This document shows positions 37,536 through 46,795 of a DNA stretch of 64,000 nt, piece after piece (the first letter of the stretch is position 1; the number at the start of each line of letters is the position of its first letter). The notes beneath the pieces are model-generated. The model had not been told where the DNA came from. It searched no databases and saw nothing but the letters and a program-made list of their open reading frames with translations. The DNA lies in NCBI RefSeq assembly GCF_002933815.1, contig NZ_BEYR01000007.1, forward strand, positions 186,001-250,000, written 5' to 3'. Source of the stretch: Sphingobacterium sp. HMA12. Its GTDB lineage: Bacteria > Bacteroidota > Bacteroidia > Sphingobacteriales > Sphingobacteriaceae. Both the position numbers and the translations under genes were made by a program.

Positions 37536-37593
37536 ACAAATAACTATATCTAAAGATAAAAACTTTTTCCTTTTACGGATTAAGTTTATACTT

Positions 37594-37621
37594 TTGGAAA
37601 TAAGGACTTATATTAGCTTTA
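37594..37621 (+). promoter_or_regulatory. candidate Bacteroidota-type promoter of the third sigma operon
   Basis: TTG (37594-37596), 17 bp, then TAGCTTTA (37614-37621), one mismatch from TAnnTTTG. The sigma start codon is 21 nt downstream. Confidence 0.42.
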
Positions 37622-37642
37622 ATACGGATTATATGCTTTGTT

Positions 37643-38200
37643 ATGAGAAATAAAATGGGGTACCGCCTGTTGTGGGAGCGTATTCGTACGGGTGACGAGG
37701 CAGCATTTTTTGATCTGTATGCGGCACTCTATCAGGAGCTTGTTAATTTTGGAATCCGCACTTGTGGTGATAGTGACCTGGCAAGTGAAGCAACTGATCA
37801 GGTTTTTGTAAAGATCTGGGAAACAAGGGCACAGCTTGAACGTGTTGAAAATGTACAATCCTATCTTATTACCTTTCTAAAAAGACGTATTCTGCGTCTG
37901 ATCGAAAAACAGCATAAAATTAATACGGCACTACAAAATGTCAAAGCAGAGGATGAATGGATTGAGATGCCTTACGAAGAGTTTGTGATCAAAGTGCAAA
38001 CCAATGAGATTATTCAGATCCGTTTAAAGGAAGCCTTGGAGAAGCTGTCTTTTCGCCAGAAGCAATTGGTCAATCTGAAGTTTTTTGAAGGCTATTCTTA
38101 TGAAAAGATCTCAGAGATCACCCAGATGTCTGTAAAAACCGCTTACAATACGCTTTATGACGCATTGAAAATCTTACGCGAGGAACTAAAGGATATTTAA
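37643..38200 (+). CDS. ECF-family sigma factor (FecI-like)
   Basis: A 185-aa sigma factor. Region 2 includes DLASEATDQVFVKIWETRAQLE. Region 4 (about residues 125-180) includes LSFRQKQLVNLKFFEGYSYEKISE, followed by the recognition helix MSVKTAYNTLYDALKILREEL. It is the first gene of a sigma/FecR/SusC/SusD set. The gap to fecR is 172 nt and holds an AT-rich inverted repeat, so the two genes may be expressed unequally. Confidence 0.92.
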   Translation: MRNKMGYRLLWERIRTGDEAAFFDLYAALYQELVNFGIRTCGDSDLASEATDQVFVKIWETRAQLERVENVQSYLITFLKRRILRLIEKQHKINTALQNVKAEDEWIEMPYEEFVIKVQTNEIIQIRLKEALEKLSFRQKQLVNLKFFEGYSYEKISEITQMSVKTAYNTLYDALKILREELKDI

Positions 38201-38271
38201 TGCGCTCGTCTACAGATGCTGATTCATGTACAGCATTATGGTATATCGAATAACATCTTTATAGGTTTTAT

Positions 38272-38322
38272 AAAAAAATAAAATACTCATAATGAGGTTG
38301 TTATAAAATATTTTATTTTTTT
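38272..38322 (+). other. AT-rich inverted repeat between sigma and FecR genes
   Basis: AAAAAAATAAAATA (38272-38285) pairs perfectly with TATTTTATTTTTTT (38309-38322), with a 23-nt loop. The T-rich 3' arm makes a weak terminator or attenuator possible between the two genes. Further on, GTTAAATACC (38356-38365) lies just before the fecR start. Confidence 0.45.
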
Positions 38323-38372
38323 CTTAGGAAAAAAGCTGCTTTCTGGGCACTATAGGTTAAATACCCATTAGA

Positions 38373-39476
38373 ATGAGCCAAAAAGATTATAAACAGTTAG
38401 AGGATTTTTTGATTGACGATACTTTTCAGAAGTATTGCTCCGGAGAGGATAAAAACTGTATCCTTTACTGGCAACAATACAGCTTAAATCATCCCGAGCA
38501 GGCTGAAATGATCTTAAAAGCAAAACGTCTTTACCAGATATTGGTGGGAAACCGAAAATCCGTCCATGAACAAATGGAAAGATTAAAGACTGATCTTCAA
38601 AATGCTCCGGTTGAATCTTCATCTATCCGTCGAATAGCCTGGTCAAGATGGGCTACTATTGCTGCGGTATTCGTTGCTTTAGTGGCAGGCGGATTATGGT
38701 ACTATTCCCGTTCAACAAACGGTATTGATCCACAAACGATAACAAACATTGGTCAGGTTTATCAGACAAAGAAGGGGGAGAAAAAGACCTTTGAGCTAAT
38801 TGACGGTAGTTCTGTTACCCTAAACTCTGCGAGTAAACTGGAGGTGTCTTCGGATTTTAACCGTGAATTGCGCCTTGTGAGGTTGATTGGTGAAGGCTAT
38901 TTTCAGGTCGCAAAGAATAAAGAAAAACCATTTATGGTGCAGGCTTCTGATTTTGATATCAAGGTTTTGGGAACAACCTTCAATGTGAAAAGTTATCCTG
39001 AAGAACCAACGGCCGAGGCTGTATTGGTGGAGGGATCTATTGAGATGAAAAGTAAAGGACAGCGCGAGAATTCCGTTATCATTAAACCAAATCAGAAAAT
39101 TACGATATTCAAAAATCAAGCTGCGCTTCTGATCAATCCAACTAAGGGAAGTAAACCAACCTTAAGTAAATTGCCCATTAAGGAAATTGCAATCGAAAAT
39201 ATTCCGGTAGTGGAGTCAAATGCCACCGAAATACCTGATATCGCCTGGAAGGAAAATAGATTAGAAATTGTGGACCAAGATTTCGAAACTTTACGACGCA
39301 CCCTGGAGCGTTGGTATGACGTGGACATTCAGCTTCAAAGTGACCAATTAAAGCAATATCGCTTCACAGCAACCTTTAGCAAAGAAAATATTACTCAGGT
39401 ACTGAGTGCTTTACAAAAAGTCGAACCTTTTAAATTTGAATTGTATGGGAAAAAAATAACTATCTCAGAAAAATAA
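38373..39476 (+). CDS. FecR-family anti-sigma factor
   Basis: A 367-aa inner-membrane anti-sigma factor. The cytoplasmic N-terminus covers about 88 residues, and a transmembrane helix lies at about 90-110 (WATIAAVFVALVAGGLWYY). The FecR domain has VRLIGEGYFQVAKNKEKPFMV and VLGTTFNVKSYPEE. The C-terminal DUF4974 domain runs from about 295 to 367 (FETLRRTLERWYDVDIQL). The downstream SusC carries an STN domain, so the full sigma-regulator signalling route is present here. Confidence 0.93.
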   Translation: MSQKDYKQLEDFLIDDTFQKYCSGEDKNCILYWQQYSLNHPEQAEMILKAKRLYQILVGNRKSVHEQMERLKTDLQNAPVESSSIRRIAWSRWATIAAVFVALVAGGLWYYSRSTNGIDPQTITNIGQVYQTKKGEKKTFELIDGSSVTLNSASKLEVSSDFNRELRLVRLIGEGYFQVAKNKEKPFMVQASDFDIKVLGTTFNVKSYPEEPTAEAVLVEGSIEMKSKGQRENSVIIKPNQKITIFKNQAALLINPTKGSKPTLSKLPIKEIAIENIPVVESNATEIPDIAWKENRLEIVDQDFETLRRTLERWYDVDIQLQSDQLKQYRFTATFSKENITQVLSALQKVEPFKFELYGKKITISEK

Positions 39477-39477
39477 A

Positions 39478-39551
39478 AAGGATGGTGGACCAACACCATC
39501 CTTCATTGAAAAAATGATTAACCAAAAGCAGCAACATTGGGGCGTGCTGCT
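39478..39551 (+). promoter_or_regulatory. two hairpins in the susC leader
   Basis: AAGGATGGTG (39478-39487) and CACCATCCTT (39494-39503) form a perfect 10-bp stem right after the fecR stop. A second stem, AGCAGCA/TGCTGCT (39527-39533/39545-39551), follows. Neither has a T-run. They may set the large SusC-to-FecR expression ratio by protecting or processing mRNA. Confidence 0.5.
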
Positions 39552-39579
39552 TAATATTAATTTTAACCAACACTAAAAT

Positions 39580-42500
39580 ATGATTAAAAATTGCTTATTG
39601 CAAATGCGCAATGGATATATTGTGCATTTTAGATTCATTATCCGGATGAAACTAGCCTTAATTATGACTACGTGTGCTGTAATGAATGTCTCAGCATCTG
39701 TATATTCCCAACAAAAAGTTTCCTTGGATGTTCAAAAAACAAAACTGAGCAAGGTACTTAAGCTGATCGAAGAGCAAAGTGACTATTATTTTGTTTATAA
39801 TTCGACCAACGAAAACTTAAATAAAGAAGTATCCGTCAATGTCAATAATACGAAAGTATTGGACGTTCTGGCGAAGCTTTTCAATAAAAGTGGACTGGTA
39901 TATTCGGTATCAAAAGAGGGCCTTGTTGTGGTGAGCCAACAGCAACAGGTTTCCGTTTCGGGTTCAGTAACAGACGACAAGGGGAATCCCTTAGCAGGAG
40001 CCAGTGTGCGTGTTAAAGGAACTGCTGTTGGACGGGCGACCGACATCAATGGACGGTTTTCCATCGAAGCATCAACGGGTAATACGTTGATTGTTTCCTT
40101 TGCAGGCTATGCTTCACAGGAAGTGGCTGTGACGAAGGATGGCGACATAAAAATCATCTTAATTGAAGACAATCGGATGTTAAATGAGGTCGTGGTGACT
40201 GCATTGGGAATGAAAAAGGAAAAACGTTCGCTAGGGTACTCCGTTACACAGGTTGCCGGTGAGTCCCTGACCACTGCGCGCGAAAATAATGTGATGAATT
40301 CACTTGTCGGAAAAGTTGCGGGTCTGGATATTAGCTCAACTTCGGGTGGGGCGGGGGCTGCATCGAATGTAACAATACGTGGGGTTTCCAGTATCTCACA
40401 GTCCAATCAACCTTTATATGTGATCAATGGTATTCCAATGGAAAGCAAGCCTGTTGGTGTTGGAAATGCAAATTCTAGAGGAAACTCGGGTAGTCAATGG
40501 GACAATGCACCAGATCTAGGTGACGCAATCAGTAACATCAATCCTGACGACATTGAAAGTATTTCGGTATTAAAAGGCGCCGCGGCTTCAGCTTTATATG
40601 GTTCGCGAGCTAAAGCAGGTGTTATTTTGATTACAACCAAATCCGGAAAAGGAAATTCAATAGATTTTAACAGCAACTATGTTGCTGAGAAAATTATCGA
40701 TCAAACGAACTGGCAAACGGTATACGGTCAGGGGGCAAACGGCGAAAAACCTGCCGATGGTAAGGCAGCTGCACAAGTTGGAGGATCTAGCTGGGGAGCG
40801 AAATTGGATGGCAGTCCAGTGGTCCAGTTTGACGGTGTTTCGCGGCCTTATTCCTATCAATCAGGTAATCTGGGACGTTTTTATCGTACCGGCTCCACTT
40901 GGACAAATACCCTGGCATTAAACAAAACATTCGAAGGCGGTTCAATCCGTTTCTCTGGTACGGATGTGAAAAATAAATCTGTTGTTCCCAATTCGGGATT
41001 GGATCGACAATCCTTTAATCTGGTCGGTCTGTTTGAACCATTGAAAAGGTTGACCATTGATGCGCGTTACAACATGATCTTGGAGCAAGTGAAAAACAGA
41101 CCCATGGTGTCCGATATGTCAGGTAATGCCAATTTTAACGCGATGTTTTTGCCCACCAGCGTCAATGTGGACGATTTGAAACCCTGGAAGAAAGAAAATG
41201 GGTTTGAACTTCCGTTTACAACAGGTAATACCTATGCAACCAATCCTTGGTTTGCGGCTTACGAGTTTCAGAATAACACAAAAAGAGATCGTTCAATTGC
41301 TTCATTGACGGCAAAATATACGCTTGAAAATGGACTGTTTATCCAAGGACGTGCAGGTCGTGATGCTTATAATGATCAATACAGAAATGTTTTGCCTACC
41401 GGGACAGCTTATTATGAGTATGGAAAAATAAATGAACAGCAAACAAAATTTGCCGATATCAATGCAGATATCTTAGTGGGCAAAGCTTTTAGTTTTGGTG
41501 ATTATACAGTAACACCAAATATCGGTGCCAGCTATCGCAACACAAAAATGTCGCAATTAACAAACTCGGGGACCGATTTTATTATTCCGTTCGTTTATAA
41601 TATATTAAACGCTAAAAATAAATCTGTCAATTACCTGGAAAGCGAGTCGGAAACTCAGTCTGTATATGGTACAGCGGAATTCGCTTATAAGGATGTATTT
41701 TATCTGACAGGTAGCTTGCGCTCGGACTGGTATTCCACGTTGGCAACACCGGGTTACGACAATAAATTAAATTCGGTTTATCCTTCAGTTTCAGGTTCAT
41801 TCATATTTTCTGAGTATTTTAAACCATCTTGGTTGTCTTACGGTAAATTGAGAGCTGGTTTCGCTCAGGTGGGGCAGGCTACTGATCCTTATCAGACATT
41901 ATTGACCTATAATTTTAGAGGTGAGAATTTAAATGGAGCACCTTTGGGATCGATTAATAATAGGAATATACCAAATACTTCGTTAAAAGCTTCAATTGCG
42001 AATGAGTTGGAAATTGGTGCTGAGCTTCGCTTGTTGAATGATCGTGTCAATCTAGATTTGACTTGGTACAACAAGAAATCTAAGAATGAAATTATCTTCA
42101 ATACAACCACTCCTGCGACAGGCTACGCCGCGGCTGTATTGAATTCGGGGGAAATGCAAAACAAGGGTTTTGAAGCATTACTTTCAGCAACTATTGTTAA
42201 AACCGAAAACTTTAAATGGATCTCTTCTCTCAATGGATCCTATAATGACAATAAGATTATCTCATTGGCCGATGGATTAAAAGATCAGTTGGTGGCGACC
42301 TCGCGTTCCAATGTAGGGTTCATTATGAATAAAGTAGGGATGTCCGCATTTCAGGTAATGGCTTACGATAATAAATACGACAAGGATGGAAATATCGTAA
42401 ACTTGGCTGATGGTTCACCTGACCGTGGCGAATTAAAGGCTTATGGCTCAGCAATGAATAAATGGTTTGCGGGTTGGAATAACGAATTTAACTATAAAAA

Positions 42501-42921
42501 CTTCAATCTGTCTTTCCTCATAGATGGTAAGTGGGGTGGTAAGTTATTTTCAGCGACAGATTATTATGGATATATCTGGGGATTGCATCAAAATACAGTG
42601 GAAAGACGGGAAGAGATTGGGCGAGCAGCTGCTAAGTATTATGAAAATACGGCAAACAATGTATCTAAAAACTTTGTCAACAGTGCCGACTTTATAAAAT
42701 TTAGACAATTAATCATTGGTTATACCTTCCCAACAGCAATGTTTAATAATAAAATAAAATCCTTAAATGTAAGTGTTGTGGGACGGAATCTCTTTACATT
42801 GATGCGTAAAACCGATAATATTGATCCAGAATCTAGTTACAATGCAACATTCCCTGGTCTTGAATTGGGAGGTGTACCGGCTATTCGTACGTTTGGAGCA
42901 AACTTAAGTGTTAAATTTTAA
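39580..42921 (+). CDS. SusC-like TonB-dependent transporter with STN signalling domain
   Basis: A 1113-aa outer-membrane transducer-type transporter. A long n-region and signal peptide end near residue 44 (SVYSQ). An STN domain follows at about 47-115 (SLDVQKTKLSKVLKLIEEQ), which would contact FecR. Then come a carboxypeptidase-regulatory-like domain (about 125-200), NEVVVTALGMKKEKRSLGYS, and a plug with NVTIRGVSSI and SISVLKGAAASALYGSRAKAGVI. The barrel ends in NLSVKF. The KGAAASALYGSRA variant marks the subgroup usually paired with SusD-like_2 proteins, as here, 6 nt downstream. Confidence 0.95.
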   Translation: MIKNCLLQMRNGYIVHFRFIIRMKLALIMTTCAVMNVSASVYSQQKVSLDVQKTKLSKVLKLIEEQSDYYFVYNSTNENLNKEVSVNVNNTKVLDVLAKLFNKSGLVYSVSKEGLVVVSQQQQVSVSGSVTDDKGNPLAGASVRVKGTAVGRATDINGRFSIEASTGNTLIVSFAGYASQEVAVTKDGDIKIILIEDNRMLNEVVVTALGMKKEKRSLGYSVTQVAGESLTTARENNVMNSLVGKVAGLDISSTSGGAGAASNVTIRGVSSISQSNQPLYVINGIPMESKPVGVGNANSRGNSGSQWDNAPDLGDAISNINPDDIESISVLKGAAASALYGSRAKAGVILITTKSGKGNSIDFNSNYVAEKIIDQTNWQTVYGQGANGEKPADGKAAAQVGGSSWGAKLDGSPVVQFDGVSRPYSYQSGNLGRFYRTGSTWTNTLALNKTFEGGSIRFSGTDVKNKSVVPNSGLDRQSFNLVGLFEPLKRLTIDARYNMILEQVKNRPMVSDMSGNANFNAMFLPTSVNVDDLKPWKKENGFELPFTTGNTYATNPWFAAYEFQNNTKRDRSIASLTAKYTLENGLFIQGRAGRDAYNDQYRNVLPTGTAYYEYGKINEQQTKFADINADILVGKAFSFGDYTVTPNIGASYRNTKMSQLTNSGTDFIIPFVYNILNAKNKSVNYLESESETQSVYGTAEFAYKDVFYLTGSLRSDWYSTLATPGYDNKLNSVYPSVSGSFIFSEYFKPSWLSYGKLRAGFAQVGQATDPYQTLLTYNFRGENLNGAPLGSINNRNIPNTSLKASIANELEIGAELRLLNDRVNLDLTWYNKKSKNEIIFNTTTPATGYAAAVLNSGEMQNKGFEALLSATIVKTENFKWISSLNGSYNDNKIISLADGLKDQLVATSRSNVGFIMNKVGMSAFQVMAYDNKYDKDGNIVNLADGSPDRGELKAYGSAMNKWFAGWNNEFNYKNFNLSFLIDGKWGGKLFSATDYYGYIWGLHQNTVERREEIGRAAAKYYENTANNVSKNFVNSADFIKFRQLIIGYTFPTAMFNNKIKSLNVSVVGRNLFTLMRKTDNIDPESSYNATFPGLELGGVPAIRTFGANLSVKF

Positions 42922-42927
42922 ATCTAA

Positions 42928-44529
42928 ATGGAAATGAAAACAATGATTAAACCGATTATATCTACGCTAGCCCTTGGTCTCCTATGTGTGATGGGAAGCT
43001 GCACAAAAGATTTTGAAAAAATAAATACTGATCCAATATCTTATGGTAAGGAAACTTGGGATCCAAATTATACCTTGTCCTCATCACAATTATTCTATAC
43101 GGGTAGTTTCGACTTTGCTTACGATACCTGGCGTGGAAATTTGATTTATTCAGCCACTATGATGCAGGGATTATCCACAGTAATTAGTTATTGGGCAGGC
43201 GATAAATATTTGCTAAATGAAGGGTATACTGCAGCTTACTGGGGAAATGGTACTGTAGGAGCATATATTGAGCAGGTAAGGAATATTCAAGATGTTATCG
43301 TGAATACCAAAGGAAAGCCGGAACTTAATAATTTATACCAGGTGGCCCGTATCTGGCGAGCTGTTATCTTTGCGCGGCTAACCGATCTCTATGGGGATGT
43401 GCCTTATTCGGAAGCAGGTGTTGGATTTTATGAAAAGATTTATAAACCCAAGTTTGATAAGCAACAAGATATCTACACAGACCTACTAAAAGAAGTGGAC
43501 GAAGCAGTCGCCGCTTTAAAGACAGATGGTGATCGTGTTTTTGGGGATGTTATCTATAAAGGGAATATTGATAAATGGAAACGTTTTGGAAATTCCTTTT
43601 TGCTGCGTCTAGCAATGCGCCTAGTGAAAGTTGATGAGACCAAAGCAAAACAATATGCTACCAAAGCTGTAGCGAATACATTGACGAATAATTCTGAAAA
43701 TGCTTACATCTTACACGATGAAAGTGGTTCGCGTGTCACTCAGAATAGAAATTCACAGGTACTATTGGGAGATGGCGGACAAGAATGCTATTATGTGAAG
43801 TGGTCAAATACATTTATTGATTTTCTAAAGAAAAATAATGATCCTCGTTTAGGTTTAGTGGCTGTGACCAAACTATATTTAAAAGACGATGTTAAAGCAC
43901 AGAATCCGGATTATGTAAGTAATCCCGCCGTTCAAAAAGGTATGCCTAATGGAAAGGATTTGAGTTCTGACCCTAAATATAAAATTAGCAGTGATCCAAG
44001 TTTTACCACATTCCCCGATTATTCATCTCCGAATCCAAAGATGATAAAAAGGAATGGTGTAACATTTATCTTAACTTATGCTGAGACAGAGTTACTAAGG
44101 GCTGAAGCTGCACAGCGTTGGGGGATTGGAGGTTCGGCTGCCGAGCATTACAAAAATGGATTGAAAGCTTCTATTACATATTTGAATCAATATGATGCAG
44201 AACTAGTTGTTTCAGATGTGCTGGCGGAGTCTTTTGCTGTTGCGAATCCTTATGATGCAAGCAAGGGATTGGAGCAGATTAATACACAGTATTGGGCGCA
44301 TACGATTACCATGCTGGATTTTTATGAAACTTGGGCCAACTGGAGACGGACAGGGTTTCCAAAACTGACGCCTGTCAACTACCCTGGAAATGCTACTTCG
44401 GGAACTATTCCACGTCGTTTTCCATACCCTTCTACGGAAGAGGCTATCAATGGCGAAAACTTTAAAGCAGCAGCAGCAGCGGTACCTGGAGGTGATAATC
44501 TTGCAGGTCGGGTCTGGTGGGACAAATAA
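42928..44529 (+). CDS. SusD/RagB-like lipoprotein (SusD-like_2 type)
   Basis: Surface lipoprotein partner of the preceding transporter, with predicted lipidated C25 (VMGSC). The 533-aa sequence has KINTDPISYG near the start, LYQVARIWRAVIFARLTDLYGDVPYSEAG in the helical part, ILTYAETELLRAEAAQRWG, and the C-terminal NWRRTGFPKLTPVNYPG, all typical of the SusD-like_2 family. Start is Met1 or Met3. No enzyme genes follow, so the imported compound could be a glycan, peptide or siderophore. Confidence 0.93.
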   Translation: MEMKTMIKPIISTLALGLLCVMGSCTKDFEKINTDPISYGKETWDPNYTLSSSQLFYTGSFDFAYDTWRGNLIYSATMMQGLSTVISYWAGDKYLLNEGYTAAYWGNGTVGAYIEQVRNIQDVIVNTKGKPELNNLYQVARIWRAVIFARLTDLYGDVPYSEAGVGFYEKIYKPKFDKQQDIYTDLLKEVDEAVAALKTDGDRVFGDVIYKGNIDKWKRFGNSFLLRLAMRLVKVDETKAKQYATKAVANTLTNNSENAYILHDESGSRVTQNRNSQVLLGDGGQECYYVKWSNTFIDFLKKNNDPRLGLVAVTKLYLKDDVKAQNPDYVSNPAVQKGMPNGKDLSSDPKYKISSDPSFTTFPDYSSPNPKMIKRNGVTFILTYAETELLRAEAAQRWGIGGSAAEHYKNGLKASITYLNQYDAELVVSDVLAESFAVANPYDASKGLEQINTQYWAHTITMLDFYETWANWRRTGFPKLTPVNYPGNATSGTIPRRFPYPSTEEAINGENFKAAAAAVPGGDNLAGRVWWDK

Positions 44530-44551
44530 TCACAATGGTTTGTTTTTTTTT

Positions 44552-44585
44552 GAGGCTGAACTTTCGTAGTTTGGCCTCTTTAAAC
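44552..44585 (+). terminator. hairpin after the SusC/SusD pair
   Basis: An 11-bp stem with two G-T pairs (44552-44562 with 44568-44578) encloses TTCGT. A short T-rich stretch follows. Confidence 0.6.
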
Positions 44586-44600
44586 CTCTTATAAAATACT

Positions 44601-45083
44601 ATGAACCTAAAAAATCAAATTTTGCTAATTGCTGCTTTGCCATGCATGGTCTTTTCCTGCAACAATACCAGCAAACAACAAAAAGAAAATAAGGCTGCAA
44701 AAGCCGAATCATTGACTGGGACTTACAGACTCCTGGAGAGTAAGACAATCCAAGGAAAGGATACAGTGACCGCATTCACGGATACCAGCAAGACCGAAAT
44801 GTTTAAGATGTTTAATGAAGATCATTTTGCTTTTTTTAATCACGATAAGGAGAAAGGTAAAGGGAAAGATCCTCATTTTCTTGCTGGTGGAGGTACTTAT
44901 TCATTTGACGGCAAAAATTACCAGGAACGGTTACAATACTGCAGTCTGCGGGATTGGGAAAGTAATAAGTTTGATTTTGAACTGGAATTTAAGGGGGATA
45001 CACTTATTCAACGGGGGGAGGAAAACCTGCCTGAACTAGGTGTAAAACATACCATTATTGAAACCTATCTAAAAGTAAAATAA
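44601..45083 (+). CDS. small lipocalin-like lipoprotein of unknown function
   Basis: A 160-aa protein with a lipoprotein signal and predicted lipidated C20 (MVFSC), then a Lys/Glu/Ala-rich linker. The remainder is beta-rich: LTGTYRLLESKTIQGKDT, FKMFNEDHFAFFNH, GGGTYSFDGKNYQERLQY. This looks like the lipocalin-like/DUF4488-type small barrels common in Bacteroidota. A hairpin separates it from the SusD gene and another follows it, so it is probably its own unit. Confidence 0.72.
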   Translation: MNLKNQILLIAALPCMVFSCNNTSKQQKENKAAKAESLTGTYRLLESKTIQGKDTVTAFTDTSKTEMFKMFNEDHFAFFNHDKEKGKGKDPHFLAGGGTYSFDGKNYQERLQYCSLRDWESNKFDFELEFKGDTLIQRGEENLPELGVKHTIIETYLKVK

Positions 45084-45138
45084 CATGAGCTTATTGAGGG
45101 TCTTATAAAACTTCATGCAGTATATTTGTTAATGCAAG

Positions 45139-45168
45139 CACCCCGGGGAATTTTCGGGGTGTTTTTTT
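45139..45168 (+). terminator. rho-independent terminator
   Basis: CACCCCG (45139-45145) pairs with CGGGGTG (45155-45161), followed by seven T. Confidence 0.88.
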
Positions 45169-45322
45169 ATGGCTCAAAAAAGGCAAAAAAAGATGCTTGT
45201 TGCTGTTTGGAAGTGCTTGGTTATTTATTTTAGAAAAAAAATAAAATTAACTTGCAACATTTTCCAAAGCTGTCCGACTATAGAATAGAAACATAAGAAA
45301 TTAATAGTATTAAATAGTAAAC

Positions 45323-45880
45323 GTGCAAAACCAACTTAGCGATAAAGATTTATTGACGATGTGCCAATCCGGTAACGAATCTGGATTTGCACAGCTTTAC
45401 CATCGCTATGCGAAAAAGATCTTTAATTCGATCTATCGAATTTTGTCCAATCAGGAGGAGAGCGAGGATATTTTGCAGGAGACTTTTGTGGAGTTTTTCT
45501 CAAAACCAGATAAGTGGCCAGCAGTACTTAGTGTGGAGGCTTGGTTGCGACGGATGGGGGTGAATAAAGCTATATCTCTTTTACGAAAGAATAAGCAATA
45601 TCACACACCGATTGATGACCTGGAAATCCGGGATGAGGGTGAAGAGGAGTTATTGGAAAAGGAATGGCGGGAATGCCGATTGACTGACCTGGAATCGATC
45701 ATTGATCAGTTGACTGGGATACCTAAGATGATCATCAATCTTTATCTTTTTGAAGATATGAGCCACGATGAAGTTGCTGAGTCTTTGGGAATGACGGCCG
45801 TAGCGGTACGGAGTCAATACCATCGTGCCAAAAAGAAAATTTACGAACAATTGAAGGAGAGGTATAATTATGCGGGATAA
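45323..45880 (+). CDS. ECF-family sigma factor, GTG start
   Basis: A 185-aa sigma factor. Region 2 contains NQEESEDILQETFVEFFSKPDKWP, and region 4 contains FEDMSHDEVAESLGMTAVAVRSQYHRAKKKIYEQL. The GTG at 45323 gives normal family length; the first in-frame ATG (Met13, 45359) would shorten the N-terminus. It overlaps the next gene by 11 nt. Unlike the three FecI-type factors in this window, its partner is not FecR, so it responds to a different kind of signal. Confidence 0.9.
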   Translation: MQNQLSDKDLLTMCQSGNESGFAQLYHRYAKKIFNSIYRILSNQEESEDILQETFVEFFSKPDKWPAVLSVEAWLRRMGVNKAISLLRKNKQYHTPIDDLEIRDEGEEELLEKEWRECRLTDLESIIDQLTGIPKMIINLYLFEDMSHDEVAESLGMTAVAVRSQYHRAKKKIYEQLKERYNYAG

Positions 45881-46688
45881 TTTGAAAGATTTTGTAAATG
45901 CGAATCGGGATGCATTTGACCATAAAGAACCTCCTGCGGATTTATGGAATAAAATCAAACCACAGGTAGTTCCTCAGGTAAAAGAAAGGAAAATTAAACC
46001 ATTATGGCGATGGGCAAGCATTGCGGCAGCGACATTATTATTGGGTACTGCTACATTGCTGATTTTTAATCAGAAAGAAGATCGGGGGATTAAAGTAGCA
46101 GATGTAAAACCAATTTCTGTCCAAAAGGATGTTCCAGAGACAATGAAACCTGCACAGCAGGAAGTTTCTGTAGAAGTTGAAAAGAAGGAATCTATTCACC
46201 GGGTACAGACAATAACAGCTCGACAGAAAATAAATCGGGTGGCCAGGACGGGGGCGCAAAAAGCAAGTAAGGACGAGAATCTGAAGACGAAAAAACAGGA
46301 TTATATGCAAATGCTTCAGGATTCTACCTGGGCAAGTACACGCCTTGCCGCCGTACTCGGTCTACAAAAACAAGGAGGTCTGAATGAAGATGCAACACGA
46401 GCGCTGGAGAAAATGGCGGTTTCAGATGAAAGCAGCAATGTACGTATGGCAGCCATTGAGACCTTATTGGATGGAATGACCCCTGAAGCCAGACAACAGA
46501 AGGTTCAAGACTTTTTTGTCGCCCAGAATGATCCCACACTGCAGGTCGAGCTGATGCAGATGATCGGGCAACGAGATGAGCTGGAAATGAAAAACAGTAC
46601 AAAAGAAAAGTTAAATGCGATCGTGGAAGATCCCTTTACATTGAAGTTTGTGAAAGAGCAGGCTTATGCGGTACTGCTGCATCAGTAA
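45870..46688 (+). CDS. membrane-anchored HEAT-like protein, probable anti-sigma factor
   Basis: A 272-aa protein. The N-terminus (about residues 1-45) resembles a short sigma-binding segment (PADLWNKIKPQV). One transmembrane helix lies at about 49-67 (WASIAAATLLLGTATLLIF), followed by a charged linker. The C-terminal half is helical with HEAT-like repeats (STRLAAVLGLQKQGG, NVRMAAIETLLDG). Coupling to the sigma gene by an 11-nt overlap and the single-pass topology suggest an anti-sigma role, which is inference. Confidence 0.78.
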   Translation: MRDNLKDFVNANRDAFDHKEPPADLWNKIKPQVVPQVKERKIKPLWRWASIAAATLLLGTATLLIFNQKEDRGIKVADVKPISVQKDVPETMKPAQQEVSVEVEKKESIHRVQTITARQKINRVARTGAQKASKDENLKTKKQDYMQMLQDSTWASTRLAAVLGLQKQGGLNEDATRALEKMAVSDESSNVRMAAIETLLDGMTPEARQQKVQDFFVAQNDPTLQVELMQMIGQRDELEMKNSTKEKLNAIVEDPFTLKFVKEQAYAVLLHQ

Positions 46689-46795
46689 AGGAAACGGGGC
46701 GATAAGGACTGTGAAACAAATGGTATAGGCAGGGCTCGCCAACACAGGGGGAGATTAGAAAAAATATTAGATAAAGAAATAATAAAATTAAGGAG

